A stretch of DNA of 64,000 nucleotides from Microbacterium sp. (GTDB lineage: Bacteria > Actinomycetota > Actinomycetes > Actinomycetales > Microbacteriaceae): positions 620,001 to 684,000 of the forward strand of contig PNMM01000001.1 in NCBI GenBank assembly GCA_013823625.1, given 5' to 3'. A program made the position numbers and the translations under genes. Each line of letters opens with the position of its first letter. The stretch's first letter is position 1. Positions 55,949 to 64,000 of this stretch are shown here, piece after piece. The notes below the pieces were generated by a model, which saw nothing but the letters and a program-made list of their open reading frames with translations, was not told the DNA's origin and ran no database searches.

Positions 55949-56893
55949 TTAGTCTTCCCCAGCGGCGCGCGGCCGCGCCCACACCACGAGCAACCCCGGC
56001 AGCACCGCGGCGAGCCCCACGAGCCCGAACACGACGCTCGCCGCAAGGCTCGCGCTCGCGGTTGCTCCCGCGAGAGGCAGCAGCGCGGCGGCGGCGCCCT
56101 CGCGCAACCCCCAGCCGCTGATCGTGATGGGCACGAGCATCGTGAGCAGAATGAGCGGCACGAGCGTCACGACCGCGGCGAACGAGAGGCTGAGGCCCAC
56201 CGCGGCTGCCGACGCCCAGAACGCAATGAGGATGCACGCCGTCGTTCCCGCGCTGAGGGCCACTTGAGCAACCACGACTCGGCGACCCACGAGAGCAATC
56301 GCCGCCGTGCGCGACAACTCGGCCATGCGCGGGCCGACGCTCCCGGGCAGCCAGCGGGCAGCGAGCAACACTCCGACCACGGCGAGCGAGGCGAGGGTGA
56401 TGGTGGCGGCGAGGCCGAGCATCCACCCCGGCCATTCGAGGCCACCGGGAGCAAGGGCCGTCACCGTCACGGCGATCGTCATCGTCGCGAGCAACGCCAC
56501 TTGGCCCGCGAATCGCTCGACGACCACGGCTTGCGCGGCGACGGTGAGGCCCGCTTGCTCGCGACTGCGCACGGCGCGGCCCGCATCGCCGACGACTCCG
56601 CCGGGCACGGTCGAGTTGACGAGCTGCGCGAGGTAGTACTCGCGCAAGGCGTGCCAGCGTCCGAGCGGCAGGCCGAGCGCGTCTGCCGTGAGTCGCCAGC
56701 GCTCGGCGGCGAGCACGGTGTGCAGGGTGAGGGCCGCGAGCGCCACGACGAGCCACCACGGGTTGACGCTCAGCAGCACCTCGAGCGCGTCGCGCCCGTC
56801 GGCCACTTGCCACAGCAGCACGAGCAGGCCGACCGTCACGAGTGCTTGCGCGCTGACGATGAGCGCGCGGCGCCCTAGGCCTTGCGTCGCCAC
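55949..56893 (-). CDS. Flippase-like / lysylphosphatidylglycerol synthase transmembrane-region protein
   Basis: About 314 residues with roughly eight membrane helices. The GTG at 56893 overlaps the end of the upstream gene by 19 bases and gives a basic start (ATQGLGRR) before TM1. Family cues are AAERWRLTADALGLPLGRW, the LAQLVNSTVPGGVVGDAGRA motif (usually NxxLPGxxGG), VVVERFAGQ and ISGWGLREGAAAALL. Such UPF0104 proteins move or modify polyprenyl or phospholipids. It follows a CDP-alcohol phosphatidyltransferase, which supports lipid metabolism. Its stop is immediately followed by toxin debris. Confidence 0.87.
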   Translation of the reverse strand: MATQGLGRRALIVSAQALVTVGLLVLLWQVADGRDALEVLLSVNPWWLVVALAALTLHTVLAAERWRLTADALGLPLGRWHALREYYLAQLVNSTVPGGVVGDAGRAVRSREQAGLTVAAQAVVVERFAGQVALLATMTIAVTVTALAPGGLEWPGWMLGLAATITLASLAVVGVLLAARWLPGSVGPRMAELSRTAAIALVGRRVVVAQVALSAGTTACILIAFWASAAAVGLSLSFAAVVTLVPLILLTMLVPITISGWGLREGAAAALLPLAGATASASLAASVVFGLVGLAAVLPGLLVVWARPRAAGED

Positions 56894-57618
56894 AGCCACA
56901 CGATGTCGCGGCCGAACGACCAGCCGAGTGCGCCGAGCACGCCGAGCGTGGGGGCGATGGCGAGCACGTGCGGCAGCCCGGGAAGCTGCAGCACGATGAG
57001 CGTGATCATCTGAATGACCGCGACGACCTTGCCGCTGTAGCGCGAGGGCAGCGGGTCGTACAGCCACGGCCAGATGGCGCCGGCCACCCAAAACAGGTAG
57101 CGCGGCAGGCCGAGCAGTAGCACGATCCAGGGCGCGCCTCCCACGACAACCGCGAGCGCGGCGAGCACGAGCGCGAAGACCGAGTCGACCTCCATGTCGA
57201 AGCTTCCGCCGACGGCCGACGACAGCCCTTGCCGCCGCGCCAACCAGCCGTCAACGCCGTCGAGGCTCAGCGAGATCGTGGCGATCGCAATGATCGCCAC
57301 AGGCGCGGGGGATACCCCGACCAGCGGAATCACGAGCGACGACACGAGCGCCAACCGCAACAGCGTCACGGCATTGGCATAGCCCAGGCGCGCGTGCGGG
57401 TGCCGCCGGTGCAATCGCCACGCGGCGACGGATGCTCCCAGCGCGTACACCGCAACCCCCACCGCAATCGCCGCAACCCCGGCGCTCGCGAACAACAGGC
57501 CGCCCAACGTGGCAACCAGCACGGCCCCCACCACCGCCAGCACGGCGAAGCGCCGCACGGGCGGGTCAGTCGGGCGCAGCGGAAAGACGCGCCAGACGGT
57601 GGGGGAGGCGGTGGTCAT
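56875..57618 (-). CDS. CDP-alcohol phosphatidyltransferase family protein
   Basis: A 247-residue membrane enzyme. The ATG at 57618 lies two bases after the msrA stop. The catalytic signature D-G-x2-A-R-x8-G-x3-D-x3-D is complete in LDGVDGWLARRQGLSSAVGG then SFDMEVD. About six membrane helices surround it. The family transfers a phosphatidyl or related group from CDP-diacylglycerol to an alcohol; which alcohol (glycerol-P, inositol-P or other) cannot be told. It is followed and overlapped by a flippase-like gene in the same direction. Confidence 0.92.
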   Translation of the reverse strand: MTTASPTVWRVFPLRPTDPPVRRFAVLAVVGAVLVATLGGLLFASAGVAAIAVGVAVYALGASVAAWRLHRRHPHARLGYANAVTLLRLALVSSLVIPLVGVSPAPVAIIAIATISLSLDGVDGWLARRQGLSSAVGGSFDMEVDSVFALVLAALAVVVGGAPWIVLLLGLPRYLFWVAGAIWPWLYDPLPSRYSGKVVAVIQMITLIVLQLPGLPHVLAIAPTLGVLGALGWSFGRDIVWLWRRKA

Positions 57619-57620
57619 GC

Positions 57621-58175
57621 CTAGCCTGCGGCGACCTCGTCGCGCTTCGGCAGCACCCATCCCGCACGCGGGAAGTGGCAGGTGTAGCCGTTGGGGTACT
57701 TCACGAGGTAGTCCTGGTGCTCTTCTTCGGCGTGCCAGAACGGCGCCTCGGGTTCGATGGTCGTGACCGCAGCGCCGGGCCACAGACCCGAGGCGTCGAC
57801 GTCGGCGATCGTCTCGCGCGCGACGGCCTCTTGCTCGGGGCTGAGCGGAAAGATCGCCGAGCGGTAGCTCGAGCCGATGTCGTTGCCCTGACGGTTGAGC
57901 GTCGAGGGATCGTGAATCTGGAAGAAGAACGCGAGCACATCGCGGTAGCTCGTGACCGTGGGGTCGAAGACGATCTCGACCGCCTCGGCGTGCCCCGGGT
58001 GGTTGCGGTAGGTCGCGTGCGCGTTCGAGCCGCCCGTGTAGCCCACGCGCGTGCTGATGATGCCGGGTTGGCGACGGATGAGGTCTTGCATGCCCCAGAA
58101 GCAGCCGCCCGCGAGCACGGCGGTTTCGGTGCCAGGAGTGCGCGTGATGGCGCCGCTGTCTGAAGAGGTGGTCAT
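57621..58175 (-). CDS. msrA: Peptide methionine (S)-S-oxide reductase
   Basis: A 184-residue enzyme repairing Met-S-sulfoxide in proteins. The catalytic Cys is in [32 protein letters not shown] and AVEIVFDP follow, then the EEHQDYL tail typical of the family. Resolving cysteines at the C-terminus of other MsrA proteins are absent; the end has [10 protein letters not shown], whose Cys may serve. Its ATG overlaps the msrB stop by four bases. Confidence 0.96.
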   Translation of the reverse strand: MTTSSDSGAITRTPGTETAVLAGGCFWGMQDLIRRQPGIISTRVGYTGGSNAHATYRNHPGHAEAVEIVFDPTVTSYRDVLAFFFQIHDPSTLNRQGNDIGSSYRSAIFPLSPEQEAVARETIADVDASGLWPGAAVTTIEPEAPFWHAEEEHQDYLVKYPNGYTCHFPRAGWVLPKRDEVAAG

Positions 58176-58627
58176 GATGCGTCCTTCGTGAAGAGGGGGA
58201 GGTAGTCGCCGTACCCTTCGGCCTCGAGCTGGTCGACGGGGATGAATCGCAGCGCGGCCGAGTTCATGCAGTATCTCAGTCCGCCGCGATCGCGGGGTCC
58301 GTCGTCGAAAACGTGGCCGAGGTGGCTATCAGCGGCGGATGACCGCACTTCGGTGCGCGTCATGAACAACATGCGGTCGGTCTTGGTCGTGACGGCCGCG
58401 GGGTCAATGGGCTTCGTAAAGCTCGGCCATCCCGTGCCGCTGTCGTATTTGTCGGTCGACGAAAACAGGGGCTGCCCCGAGACGATGTCGACGTAGAGGC
58501 CGGCGGCCTTGTTGTCGAAGTACTCGTTGCGAAACGCCGGCTCGGTGCCGTCGTTTTGGGTGACACTGCGTTGCATCGGCGTGAGGCGCGCAATGGCCTC
58601 GGGGGTGGCGCGGTACTCGGTGGTCAT
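58172..58627 (-). CDS. msrB: Peptide methionine (R)-S-oxide reductase
   Basis: A 151-residue enzyme acting on Met-R-sulfoxide. The fingerprint is complete: [46 protein letters not shown] and the catalytic [11 protein letters not shown]. The zinc-binding CxxC pairs found in many MsrB proteins are missing, so this is the zinc-free form. The ATG follows GAGGAGAACCC. msrB-msrA form an operon, possibly continuing into the phosphatidyltransferase. The 100 bases upstream hold the presumed promoter, with no motif I can assign. Confidence 0.96.
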   Translation of the reverse strand: MTTEYRATPEAIARLTPMQRSVTQNDGTEPAFRNEYFDNKAAGLYVDIVSGQPLFSSTDKYDSGTGWPSFTKPIDPAAVTTKTDRMLFMTRTEVRSSAADSHLGHVFDDGPRDRGGLRYCMNSAALRFIPVDQLEAEGYGDYLPLFTKDAS

Positions 58628-58729
58628 GGGTTCTCCTCAAGCGACGGCGCTGGATGCGGCGTCACCTAGTGGAACAGCCTTGCGTGCGAATCGGTTCCCG
58701 TGAGGCTGAAAGCCGGCTGGGAGTTCGGG

Positions 58730-59644
58730 CTAGACCGCGGGCGTCGGCTGCGTCTCGGTCGAGGGTTCGGCGGCGGCCGGCGCCTTCTTGTCGGGCAGCG
58801 TCACGAGCCAACAGCCAATGAGAATGAGCGCGAAGCCGAGGCCCGTGTAGACGGTCACGGCCTCACCGAGCACGAGAGCGCCCGCCACGACCGCGACGGC
58901 GGGGTTGACGTAGGTGATCGCCGTCATGCGTACGGGGCCGATTTCGGCGATGAGCGCGAACATCAGCAAGAACGCCACGGCGCTGCACACGATCGCGAGC
59001 ACGAACACCGAGGTGATGACGGGCGGCGACGGAACCTCGGTGGGCCAGCCTCCGGTGATCGCGACAATAGGAAGGTAGATGAGACCCGAAATCGTGAGCG
59101 CGAGGGCCATGATGCCGAGGCCCGGGAGGTCGTGCATCCACTTCGACAAAATCGCGGGGCCGATGGCGTAGCCCACGACGGCAACGCCAATGAGCGCGAC
59201 GGCCCCGAGGTCGCCGCCGCCGAGGTCGAGGCCGACAACCGCGGCAACACCCGCCGTGCCCGTCATGAGGCCGAGCACCGTGAGCGCCGTCACGCGGTGG
59301 CGACGGCCCATCACGAACGCCACGCCGATGGCCACGAGGGGGATGCTCGCGAGCAGCAACCCGGTCGTCGAGCTCGGCAGCGTCTTCTCGGCGGCGTTGA
59401 GGGCATACCAGGGCATCACGATCTCGAAGATCGAGAAGGCGAGCAGAGGCTTCCAGCGGCGCAGCACCGGGGCGAGGGCCCGCTGACGAGCCGCGATTGG
59501 CAGCAGCAGCGCCGCCGCGATGGCGCAGCGGGCGAGCACGAGAAACTCGGGAGTGAGCTCTTCGACCGCGATCTTGATGAACAGATACGGGATGCCCCAG
59601 ATAAGGCCGAGCGCGACGAACAGGTACAGGCCGCGACGAGTCAT
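58730..59644 (-). CDS. EamA/DMT-family transporter
   Basis: A 304-residue protein with ten predicted membrane helices in two EamA repeats. Cues are LYLFVALGLIWGIPYLFIKI at the start, ELTPEFLVLARCAIAAALLL, MPWYALNAAEKTLPSSTTGL and, in the second repeat, ITYVNPAVAVVAGALVLGEA with the GEAVTVYTGLGFALILIG ending. Members export amino acids, metabolites or drugs; the substrate is unknown. It is transcribed away from the HNH gene across a 68-base gap. Confidence 0.93.
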   Translation of the reverse strand: MTRRGLYLFVALGLIWGIPYLFIKIAVEELTPEFLVLARCAIAAALLLPIAARQRALAPVLRRWKPLLAFSIFEIVMPWYALNAAEKTLPSSTTGLLLASIPLVAIGVAFVMGRRHRVTALTVLGLMTGTAGVAAVVGLDLGGGDLGAVALIGVAVVGYAIGPAILSKWMHDLPGLGIMALALTISGLIYLPIVAITGGWPTEVPSPPVITSVFVLAIVCSAVAFLLMFALIAEIGPVRMTAITYVNPAVAVVAGALVLGEAVTVYTGLGFALILIGCWLVTLPDKKAPAAAEPSTETQPTPAV

Positions 59645-59712
59645 TAGTCAATCATTGCGCAGGCTCGGCGTGCTCAGCGTCGCGCACGTGAGCACGGGCG
59701 TAGCCTGACGCC

Positions 59713-60075
59713 GTGCCGCACCCGAACTCTCGCCAAGCGAAGGCTGCTCGGCGCCGTCGGCGTCGCGTGGCGGCCGCCGACAACGACCTCACGCCCGAGC
59801 AGTGGGCCACGATTCAGACGCTGTGGGGCGGCTGCGCCTATTGCGGTGCGACTGACCGCCCGCTGCAGCGCGACTGCGTGCAACCCATCGCGCGGGGCGG
59901 GCGCTACACGCTCGAGAACGTTGTGCCCGCGTGCGGCTCGTGCAACGCGAGCAAGAGCAATGACGAAGTCACGAGCTGGATGCGTCGCACCCGCCGCGAC
60001 GAGCGCCAGTTTCTCGAGCGCCTCGTCGGGGTGCGCGCTGCGCTCGGAACGAGTGACGTCAGCGCACCGGAATGA
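59713..60075 (+). CDS. HNH endonuclease domain protein
   Basis: A 120-residue protein from a GTG. A strongly basic leader ([18 protein letters not shown]) precedes the HNH domain: CAYCGATDRPLQRDCVQPIA, then RGGRYTLENVVPACGSCNAS KSN. The two CxxC pairs bind zinc, and the usual catalytic His-Asn dyad is partly altered: DCVQPIARGG stands where DHIVPxSRGG is usual, so the first catalytic His is replaced by Cys. Activity is therefore uncertain. The 3' end overlaps vapC on the other strand by 17 bases. Confidence 0.87.
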   Translation: MPHPNSRQAKAARRRRRRVAAADNDLTPEQWATIQTLWGGCAYCGATDRPLQRDCVQPIARGGRYTLENVVPACGSCNASKSNDEVTSWMRRTRRDERQFLERLVGVRAALGTSDVSAPE

Positions 60076-60421
60076 CCCCGTCGCGCCCGAACCACTCGCG
60101 GTCGGCGCTCAACACCGGCAGCTGCAGGCGCCCGGCGAGGGCGAGGCAGAGTCGGTCGGCGAGCGAGAGGGTGGTGCCGGGCATCCACATCGCTGCGGCG
60201 GCCTCGGCGTCATCAACGGTTACGGTCGCGAGTTGCAGCGGGTGGCTCAAGAGCAGGGCTCGCGCGACCTCCCATGCGTCAGCACGGCGCAGTTTTTGCG
60301 CCACCTCTGACCAGTTCGCGGCGCTCATGACGGCACCGCCGGCGAGCGACTCGCGAACGAGATCAGCGCCCGGCTCGCCCTGCAGATAGGCGAGCACGGC
60401 CGATGAGTCGACGACGATCAC
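60059..60421 (-). CDS. vapC: VapC-type PIN toxin
   Basis: A 120-residue PIN ribonuclease. The acidic site residues are Asp5 in MIVVDSSAVLAYLQGEP, a Glu in AANWSEVAQKL, Asp in LSLADRLCLALA and the final SADREW. Length and order match VapC. The GTG start overlaps the vapB stop (GTGA). VapC toxins cut specific tRNAs or the sarcin-ricin loop; the target here is not known. Confidence 0.92.
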   Translation of the reverse strand: MIVVDSSAVLAYLQGEPGADLVRESLAGGAVMSAANWSEVAQKLRRADAWEVARALLLSHPLQLATVTVDDAEAAAAMWMPGTTLSLADRLCLALAGRLQLPVLSADREWFGRDGVIPVR

Positions 60422-60663
60422 GAGGAGGCGACGCGGCCGGCCTCGAGTCGCCGGTCGTTTAGCAACTCGGCGAGAAGATCGTGCCCAGCGAGTCGCGCGC
60501 GCACGAGTCGCTCGACCGCGCCCTGGTCGGCCAGCAGCACGCCAAGCTCAGTGTCGAGAGCGACGAGGGTTGACCCTTCGACCCAGGCGTGGCGGGCACG
60601 GATGCTCGCCGGCACGACAACGCGCCCCTTGTTTCCCACCTGAACAGCAAGAGTGTCACTCAT
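60418..60663 (-). CDS. vapB: VapB-type AbrB/SpoVT antitoxin
   Basis: An 81-residue antitoxin. The AbrB-like swapped-hairpin DNA-binding domain is in LAVQVGNKGRVVVPASIRAR and VEGSTLVAL. The C-terminal helix (AVERLVRARLAGHDLLAELL then NDRRLEAGR) wraps the toxin. It precedes vapC with a four-base overlap, the normal order. Autoregulation by the complex is expected at its own promoter, upstream of 60663. Confidence 0.92.
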   Translation of the reverse strand: MSDTLAVQVGNKGRVVVPASIRARHAWVEGSTLVALDTELGVLLADQGAVERLVRARLAGHDLLAELLNDRRLEAGRVASS

Positions 60664-60735
60664 GACCCAAGAGTACCACTGAGAGTTCGTCTTCGCCCAG
60701 CCCGAGCGCCCGGGGTAATGAGTTAGCGTGATCGC

Positions 60736-61575
60736 GTGCGCCGTTTTCTGCCTCCCCTCTTGATCACCCTCGCCCTCGTCGGATTGTTCGCCGGCGTTGG
60801 AGCATTCGTGCTGGGTGGTGAGTTCACCGACGAGATCGACTCCTACAACGACCGCGTCACCGACTATGTGCTCGATGAGGTGGAGTTCGACGAAGACTTC
60901 GGCGAGGTTGTCGTCTACGACGTGCTCGAGGATGGTTCGCTCGAGCCCGCACCCGAGGGCGTCACCGCCGACGTGTGGGACCTCTGGATTCGCCTCATCG
61001 GCCCCGACGCTGCCGCCACGTCAATCAGCCAGTTTCGCGCGGGGGACTCAGACACGAGCGACACCCTTGCCTACGTCTATCAAGACACGAACCCGCAGTT
61101 CTTTACGCTCGCCGTGAACCTCGCGACGGCCGACGACGAGCAGCTCATGGTGGCCACGCTCGTGCATGAATATGCCCACGTGTTTTCGTTTGGGCCCGAT
61201 GAGTTCGACCGCAAGGCCGAGTCGTGCGAGACCTTCGAGACGATTGAGGGCTGCGCCGAGCCCACCTCATACCTGTACGCCTTCTACGACGCGTTTTGGG
61301 CTGACTACACCGATCGCCCCGACCTCGAAAACGTTGACCCCGACATCGCGTGGGAGTTCTACCTGGCTCACGAAGAAGACTTCGTGAGCGACTACGCGGC
61401 GACCAACCTCGGCGAAGACTTCGCCGAGAGCTTTATGACCTTTGTCATCGAAGAAGACTGGTCACCCGACACTCCCACGGGCGCGAAGCTCGAGTTCTTC
61501 ATGCAGTACCCCGAACTCGTTGACTTGCGTGAGCAGATGCGTGCTGGCGCCGCCGAAGAACTCGGGTTGACATAG
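60736..61575 (+). CDS. Exported HExxH protein, probable zinc metallopeptidase
   Basis: A 279-residue protein. An uncleaved or type I signal (RRFLPPLLITLALVGLFAGVGA) directs it outward. HEYAH at 144-148 is an HExxH zinc motif in ATLVHEYAHVFSFGPDEFD, and LGEDFAESFMTFV (E227 or E231) can supply the third ligand as in gluzincins. A Cys pair (SCETFETIEGC) may form a disulphide loop. The protein is very acidic. It resembles actinobacterial putative zinc-binding metallopeptidases with unknown substrate. It stands divergent from vapBC. Confidence 0.85.
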   Translation: MRRFLPPLLITLALVGLFAGVGAFVLGGEFTDEIDSYNDRVTDYVLDEVEFDEDFGEVVVYDVLEDGSLEPAPEGVTADVWDLWIRLIGPDAAATSISQFRAGDSDTSDTLAYVYQDTNPQFFTLAVNLATADDEQLMVATLVHEYAHVFSFGPDEFDRKAESCETFETIEGCAEPTSYLYAFYDAFWADYTDRPDLENVDPDIAWEFYLAHEEDFVSDYAATNLGEDFAESFMTFVIEEDWSPDTPTGAKLEFFMQYPELVDLREQMRAGAAEELGLT

Positions 61576-61595
61576 CGCTATAAAGTGCTATAGCG
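61576..61595 (+). promoter_or_regulatory. Inverted repeat CGCTATA / TATAGCG behind the metallopeptidase gene
   Basis: A perfect 7-bp inverted repeat with a six-base spacer begins at the base after the stop codon, followed by GTTTGG-like sequence. It is AT-rich for this genome. It could end the peptidase transcript or serve as operator for the STAS gene 94 bases downstream. I cannot decide between these. Confidence 0.45.
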
Positions 61596-61688
61596 TTTGG
61601 TGAAGCGGTTGATCGACCGCCTCACCCGAACGCGGCACCCCCGGCCGCCTTGACCACGCGGCCCCGGCCGCGTTTCCCAGGAGTCACC

Positions 61689-62033
61689 ATGCAGGTAAGT
61701 GTCACCACCGAACCGGGCTTCGTCACGGTCATCATTGCGGGCCGGTTCGACGCCCACGGCATCGAGCGGTTCGACCGCGAGGTCGTTGATCTCATCGACG
61801 CTCAGCACGCCAACGTCATCATCGACCTTGCTGAGGTCGAGTTCATGGATTCGAGCGCCCTCGCTGGCCTCGTGCGCGCTCTCAAGGCCACGGTCGCCCA
61901 CCACGGTTCGGTCACCCTCGTCGCCGTGAGCGACGCTGCCCGCATCATTCTCGAGCTCACGCGTCTCGACGCTGTCTTCACGACGGCCGCCTCGATGACG
62001 GATGCTCGTGCCAACGTACTGACGGCTGCCTGA
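61689..62033 (+). CDS. STAS-domain anti-sigma factor antagonist (RsbV-like)
   Basis: A 114-residue protein. The ATG follows CAGGAGTCACC; longer frames have no ribosome site. The STAS fold ends its second strand in NVIIDLAEVEFMDSSALAGL, where Asp54-Ser55-Ser56 is the phosphorylation site region. By partner switching, the unphosphorylated form binds the kinase encoded two genes downstream and frees its target. The PP2C phosphatase three bases downstream should dephosphorylate it. Confidence 0.93.
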   Translation: MQVSVTTEPGFVTVIIAGRFDAHGIERFDREVVDLIDAQHANVIIDLAEVEFMDSSALAGLVRALKATVAHHGSVTLVAVSDAARIILELTRLDAVFTTAASMTDARANVLTAA

Positions 62034-62036
62034 GCC

Positions 62037-62846
62037 ATGACCGCCATCGTCGAGGGGCCGGCCACGTTGCGCAGCGCGTGGGCCGACCTGCTGCCGTCGC
62101 GCATGAGCACGAGTGTGCCCGCGCGCGACGTGACGCACGCCGCCCGCGTGCAGCGCGCCCTCTCGACGACTGACCGCCTCACCGTGGGGTCGCTCAGCGC
62201 GGCCTCGCACGCCCGCGGCCTCGACGGCGCGAGCGGAGACCTCGTCGACCTCATCGAAGCCGACGGGCGCCTCGTCGCCGTGCTCGGCGACGTGGCGGGT
62301 CACGGGGCTGCCGCATCGCTCATTGCTGCTGTGTTGCTCTCGAGCGTGCAGCACCATGTCGCGCACCTGGGCCCCAACCCCGGTGTGTTGCTGTCGGCTG
62401 TCGACTCCTCGGTGAGCGCCATGCTTGAGCGCGCCGCTGCGATCGTGACTCTTGCGGTCGTCGTGATCGACCCGGTTGCACACACCCTGCGCATCTCGTC
62501 AGCGGGCCACCACCCGGTCATGCTCGCCACCTCCGATTCCGTGCGTCGCCTTGGCCCCACGTGCCCCCCGATCGGAGCGCTCTCCGCGTGCTCGAGCGAG
62601 CTCACGGTCGACTTCGAGCCCGGCTCGGCGTTGCTCATGACGAGTGACGGCATCACCGAGCAACCCGATGCTCACGACGCCGAGTTCGGCCTCGAGCGGC
62701 TCGCCGCGCTGGCCGATGAGGCTCGCCGACGCACCCCCGTTGCAGCTCTCGCTCGCGTTCTGCACGAGGTCGACGAGCACGCCGCTGGCACGGCGCCGTT
62801 CGACGACCGCGCTGTCCTCGTGGTGAGAGCGGGGATGGCACCATGA
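62037..62846 (+). CDS. PP2C-type (SpoIIE) serine phosphatase
   Basis: A 269-residue phosphatase. SpoIIE/RsbU-type metal-site motifs are SGDLVDLIEADGRL, VLGDVAGHGAAASLIAAVLL, ISSAGHHPVMLA, LLMTSDGITEQ and the final DDRAVLVVRAG. There is no N-terminal sensor such as PAS, GAF or receiver; residues 1-60 are short and helical. Signal input must come from another protein. The stop overlaps the kinase start by four bases (ATGA). Confidence 0.93.
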   Translation: MTAIVEGPATLRSAWADLLPSRMSTSVPARDVTHAARVQRALSTTDRLTVGSLSAASHARGLDGASGDLVDLIEADGRLVAVLGDVAGHGAAASLIAAVLLSSVQHHVAHLGPNPGVLLSAVDSSVSAMLERAAAIVTLAVVVIDPVAHTLRISSAGHHPVMLATSDSVRRLGPTCPPIGALSACSSELTVDFEPGSALLMTSDGITEQPDAHDAEFGLERLAALADEARRRTPVAALARVLHEVDEHAAGTAPFDDRAVLVVRAGMAP

Positions 62847-63256
62847 GAACCCACGACTACCTCATCGACGGCGGGCTCGACTTCTCGTACCTCGACGAGC
62901 GCCTCACCACGTTGCTCTCGCGCTCGGCGCCCTGGCTGAACGGCGACGACGCGCGCCGCGCGCGCTTGGGGCTGCACGAGCTGCTCGTGAACATCCGTCG
63001 CCACGCCTACAACGGCGCGATCGGTCCGATCAGCGTCGGGATGACCGCCTCACCCGGCGGCGTCACCGTCATGGTCACCGACTGGGGTTCGGGGCTGCCC
63101 GAAGTGCAGCGTCGCGTTCTGCCCACCATGTCTGACCAGGGTGGCTATGGCCTCGGCATCATCGACCGCGTCTTCAGTGAAGTCGAGTACCGCCGCGCCT
63201 CGGGGCGCAACGAGTGGGTGCTCGCCGTTCACGCCGCGGATGTGACGACGCGGTGA
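62843..63256 (+). CDS. Anti-sigma-type serine kinase (RsbW-like, GHKL)
   Basis: A 137-residue HATPase_c protein. The N-box is HELLVNIRRHAY (Glu46, Asn50), the G1 box TDWGSGLP (Asp80-Gly84) and the G2 box GGYGLGIIDRV (100-110). It should phosphorylate the STAS protein and bind either a sigma factor or another output. No sigma gene is visible here; the next gene encodes a membrane protein, coupled by a GTGA overlap, so the switch may control something else. Confidence 0.92.
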   Translation: MRTHDYLIDGGLDFSYLDERLTTLLSRSAPWLNGDDARRARLGLHELLVNIRRHAYNGAIGPISVGMTASPGGVTVMVTDWGSGLPEVQRRVLPTMSDQGGYGLGIIDRVFSEVEYRRASGRNEWVLAVHAADVTTR

Positions 63257-64000
63257 CCTCTCTCGCCCTCGCGCAGCCCTCGGCCGCGCGTGCCGCTGGC
63301 GTGCGCGCCGAGCAGGCTCGCGCCGCTGAGTTGCGGGTCGCCCGCCGCATCGTGCACGTCGTCAGCGCCGTGTACTTTCTCGTGGCGTTCGTGGTCTTTC
63401 GCGAGGTGCTCTTCGCTATTCCTGCCGTCTTGCGCGGTGAGTCGGTCATCGTGGGCGACGAACTCGTTCCGTTCTTCAACGTCAACAGTCAGTTGCTCGA
63501 GCAAGCGGCCGGCGAGTTCAACCAGCTCACCAACGGCTACGAGTTTCGCGTTCGCTACTCGTTTCTGACGACATGGCTGCGGCACTACCAAGTGCTTCCT
63601 TTTGCGATCTTGCTTGTGATTCCGGCGATCGTCATCGCGGCCTACCGCACGGTCGTGTGGTTCATCACCGATGTCTTCCGCACGCTGTCGCCGGTCACGG
63701 TTGCCCTCGCGACGGCTCTGCCCGTCGGCCTGATCTACGCGATCATGATCTACGCCAAGGTCACGCACTTCTACACGCTCGCGCTGGGCCTCGCGATGGT
63801 CACCATCTCGGTGCTGCTCATGATGCACTCGCTGCTCTTCTCGACGAAGGGCTGGGTGCGTCGCGCGGTCATTTCCTCGGTCGTCACGCTGCTCAACCCG
63901 GCCGTGCACTACCTCGTGCTCTTCGTCGTCTTCATCTTTGTCGCGGGTGTGACGCTCATGCTCGGTGAGCTCGCCGCGTGGATTCGTTCGGGTGGCCCCC
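63253..64000 (+). CDS. Multi-pass membrane protein, 3' end outside window
   Basis: An open frame from a GTG overlapping the kinase stop runs without interruption to the window end (249 codons). Residues about 30-60 (RIVHVVSAVYFLVAFVVFRE, VLFAIPAV) form a first helix. A periplasmic loop (GESVIVGDELVPFFNVNSQL) follows, with further helices at about 115-137, 150-172, 178-198 and 218-245. No family is recognised; the arrangement suggests 6 or more helices. Translational coupling to the kinase suggests that the partner-switching proteins act on, or are expressed with, an envelope or export process. Confidence 0.85.
   Translation, partial: MTSLALAQPSAARAAGVRAEQARAAELRVARRIVHVVSAVYFLVAFVVFREVLFAIPAVLRGESVIVGDELVPFFNVNSQLLEQAAGEFNQLTNGYEFRVRYSFLTTWLRHYQVLPFAILLVIPAIVIAAYRTVVWFITDVFRTLSPVTVALATALPVGLIYAIMIYAKVTHFYTLALGLAMVTISVLLMMHSLLFSTKGWVRRAVISSVVTLLNPAVHYLVLFVVFIFVAGVTLMLGELAAWIRSGGP

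Noticed and set aside
55686-56813. A 375-codon Arg-rich frame on the minus strand
   Set aside because: Out-of-frame reading of the flippase-like gene; the true frame gives hydrophobic helices and family motifs.
62843-63256. Two-component sensor kinase
   Set aside because: It has only the HATPase core and lies with STAS and PP2C genes, so an RsbW-type kinase is the better reading.

Overview
The window looks like a chromosomal segment of a high-G+C actinobacterium, most probably a member of the Microbacteriaceae (Microcella/Salinibacterium-like). This rests on the 16S tail, the long actinobacterial-type 23S, many GTG starts with 4-base stop/start overlaps, and the gene order tlyA-nadK-recN-pyrG-nudix-xerD-parA-scpA-scpB-rluB-tyrA-cmk-der. 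The genus is an inference and was not checked by any search.

Layout. 1-4521: end of an rRNA operon (partial 16S, spacer, 23S, 5S, terminator). 4563-24774: tightly packed core genes, including a low-complexity TPR-like protein, a HAD phosphatase, the tlyA-nadK-recN group, CTP synthase, a Nudix ADP-ribose pyrophosphatase and XerD. These are followed by a TetR/SDR pair with a palindromic operator and by the parA-scpAB-rluB-tyrA-cmk-der group for chromosome segregation, rRNA modification, aromatic amino acid and nucleotide metabolism. An 86-bp tandem palindromic repeat follows der. 25003-33499: metabolic and transport genes (O-methyltransferase, DUF2071, two Nudix enzymes, CPA2 antiporter, pyroglutamyl peptidase, DUF222-HNH protein, MFS exporter). 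33629-35016: tRNA-Pro(GGG) and a PIN/HTH toxin-antitoxin pair.

35201-53200 is an accessory region. A YCII gene pair has lost its sigma factor, which survives only as fragments. One fragment is fused to a duplicated 98-bp piece of a NYN-domain gene, another is separated from it by a 0.6-kb gene, and a third lies near 39.05 kb. Next come a UDG-like gene with a membrane partner and a small operon pairing a membrane protein with a GIY-YIG protein. A complete type I restriction-modification operon follows (hsdM-hsdS-GIY-YIG/DUF4357-hsdR). Directly behind it, in DNA of visibly lower G+C, are two translationally coupled genes: a GHKL-type ATPase and an 811-residue protein with two phosphoribosyltransferase-like motifs. 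This pair is my best candidate for an undescribed defence-type system.

53256-64000 returns to core-like sequence: an HTH-less LysR effector domain opposite DUF5997, a HigA-like antitoxin with a truncated toxin, a CDP-alcohol phosphatidyltransferase with a flippase-like membrane protein, msrA-msrB, a DMT exporter, an HNH protein, VapBC and a HExxH protein. The last genes are a partner-switching set (STAS antagonist, PP2C phosphatase, anti-sigma kinase) leading into a multi-pass membrane protein cut by the window end.
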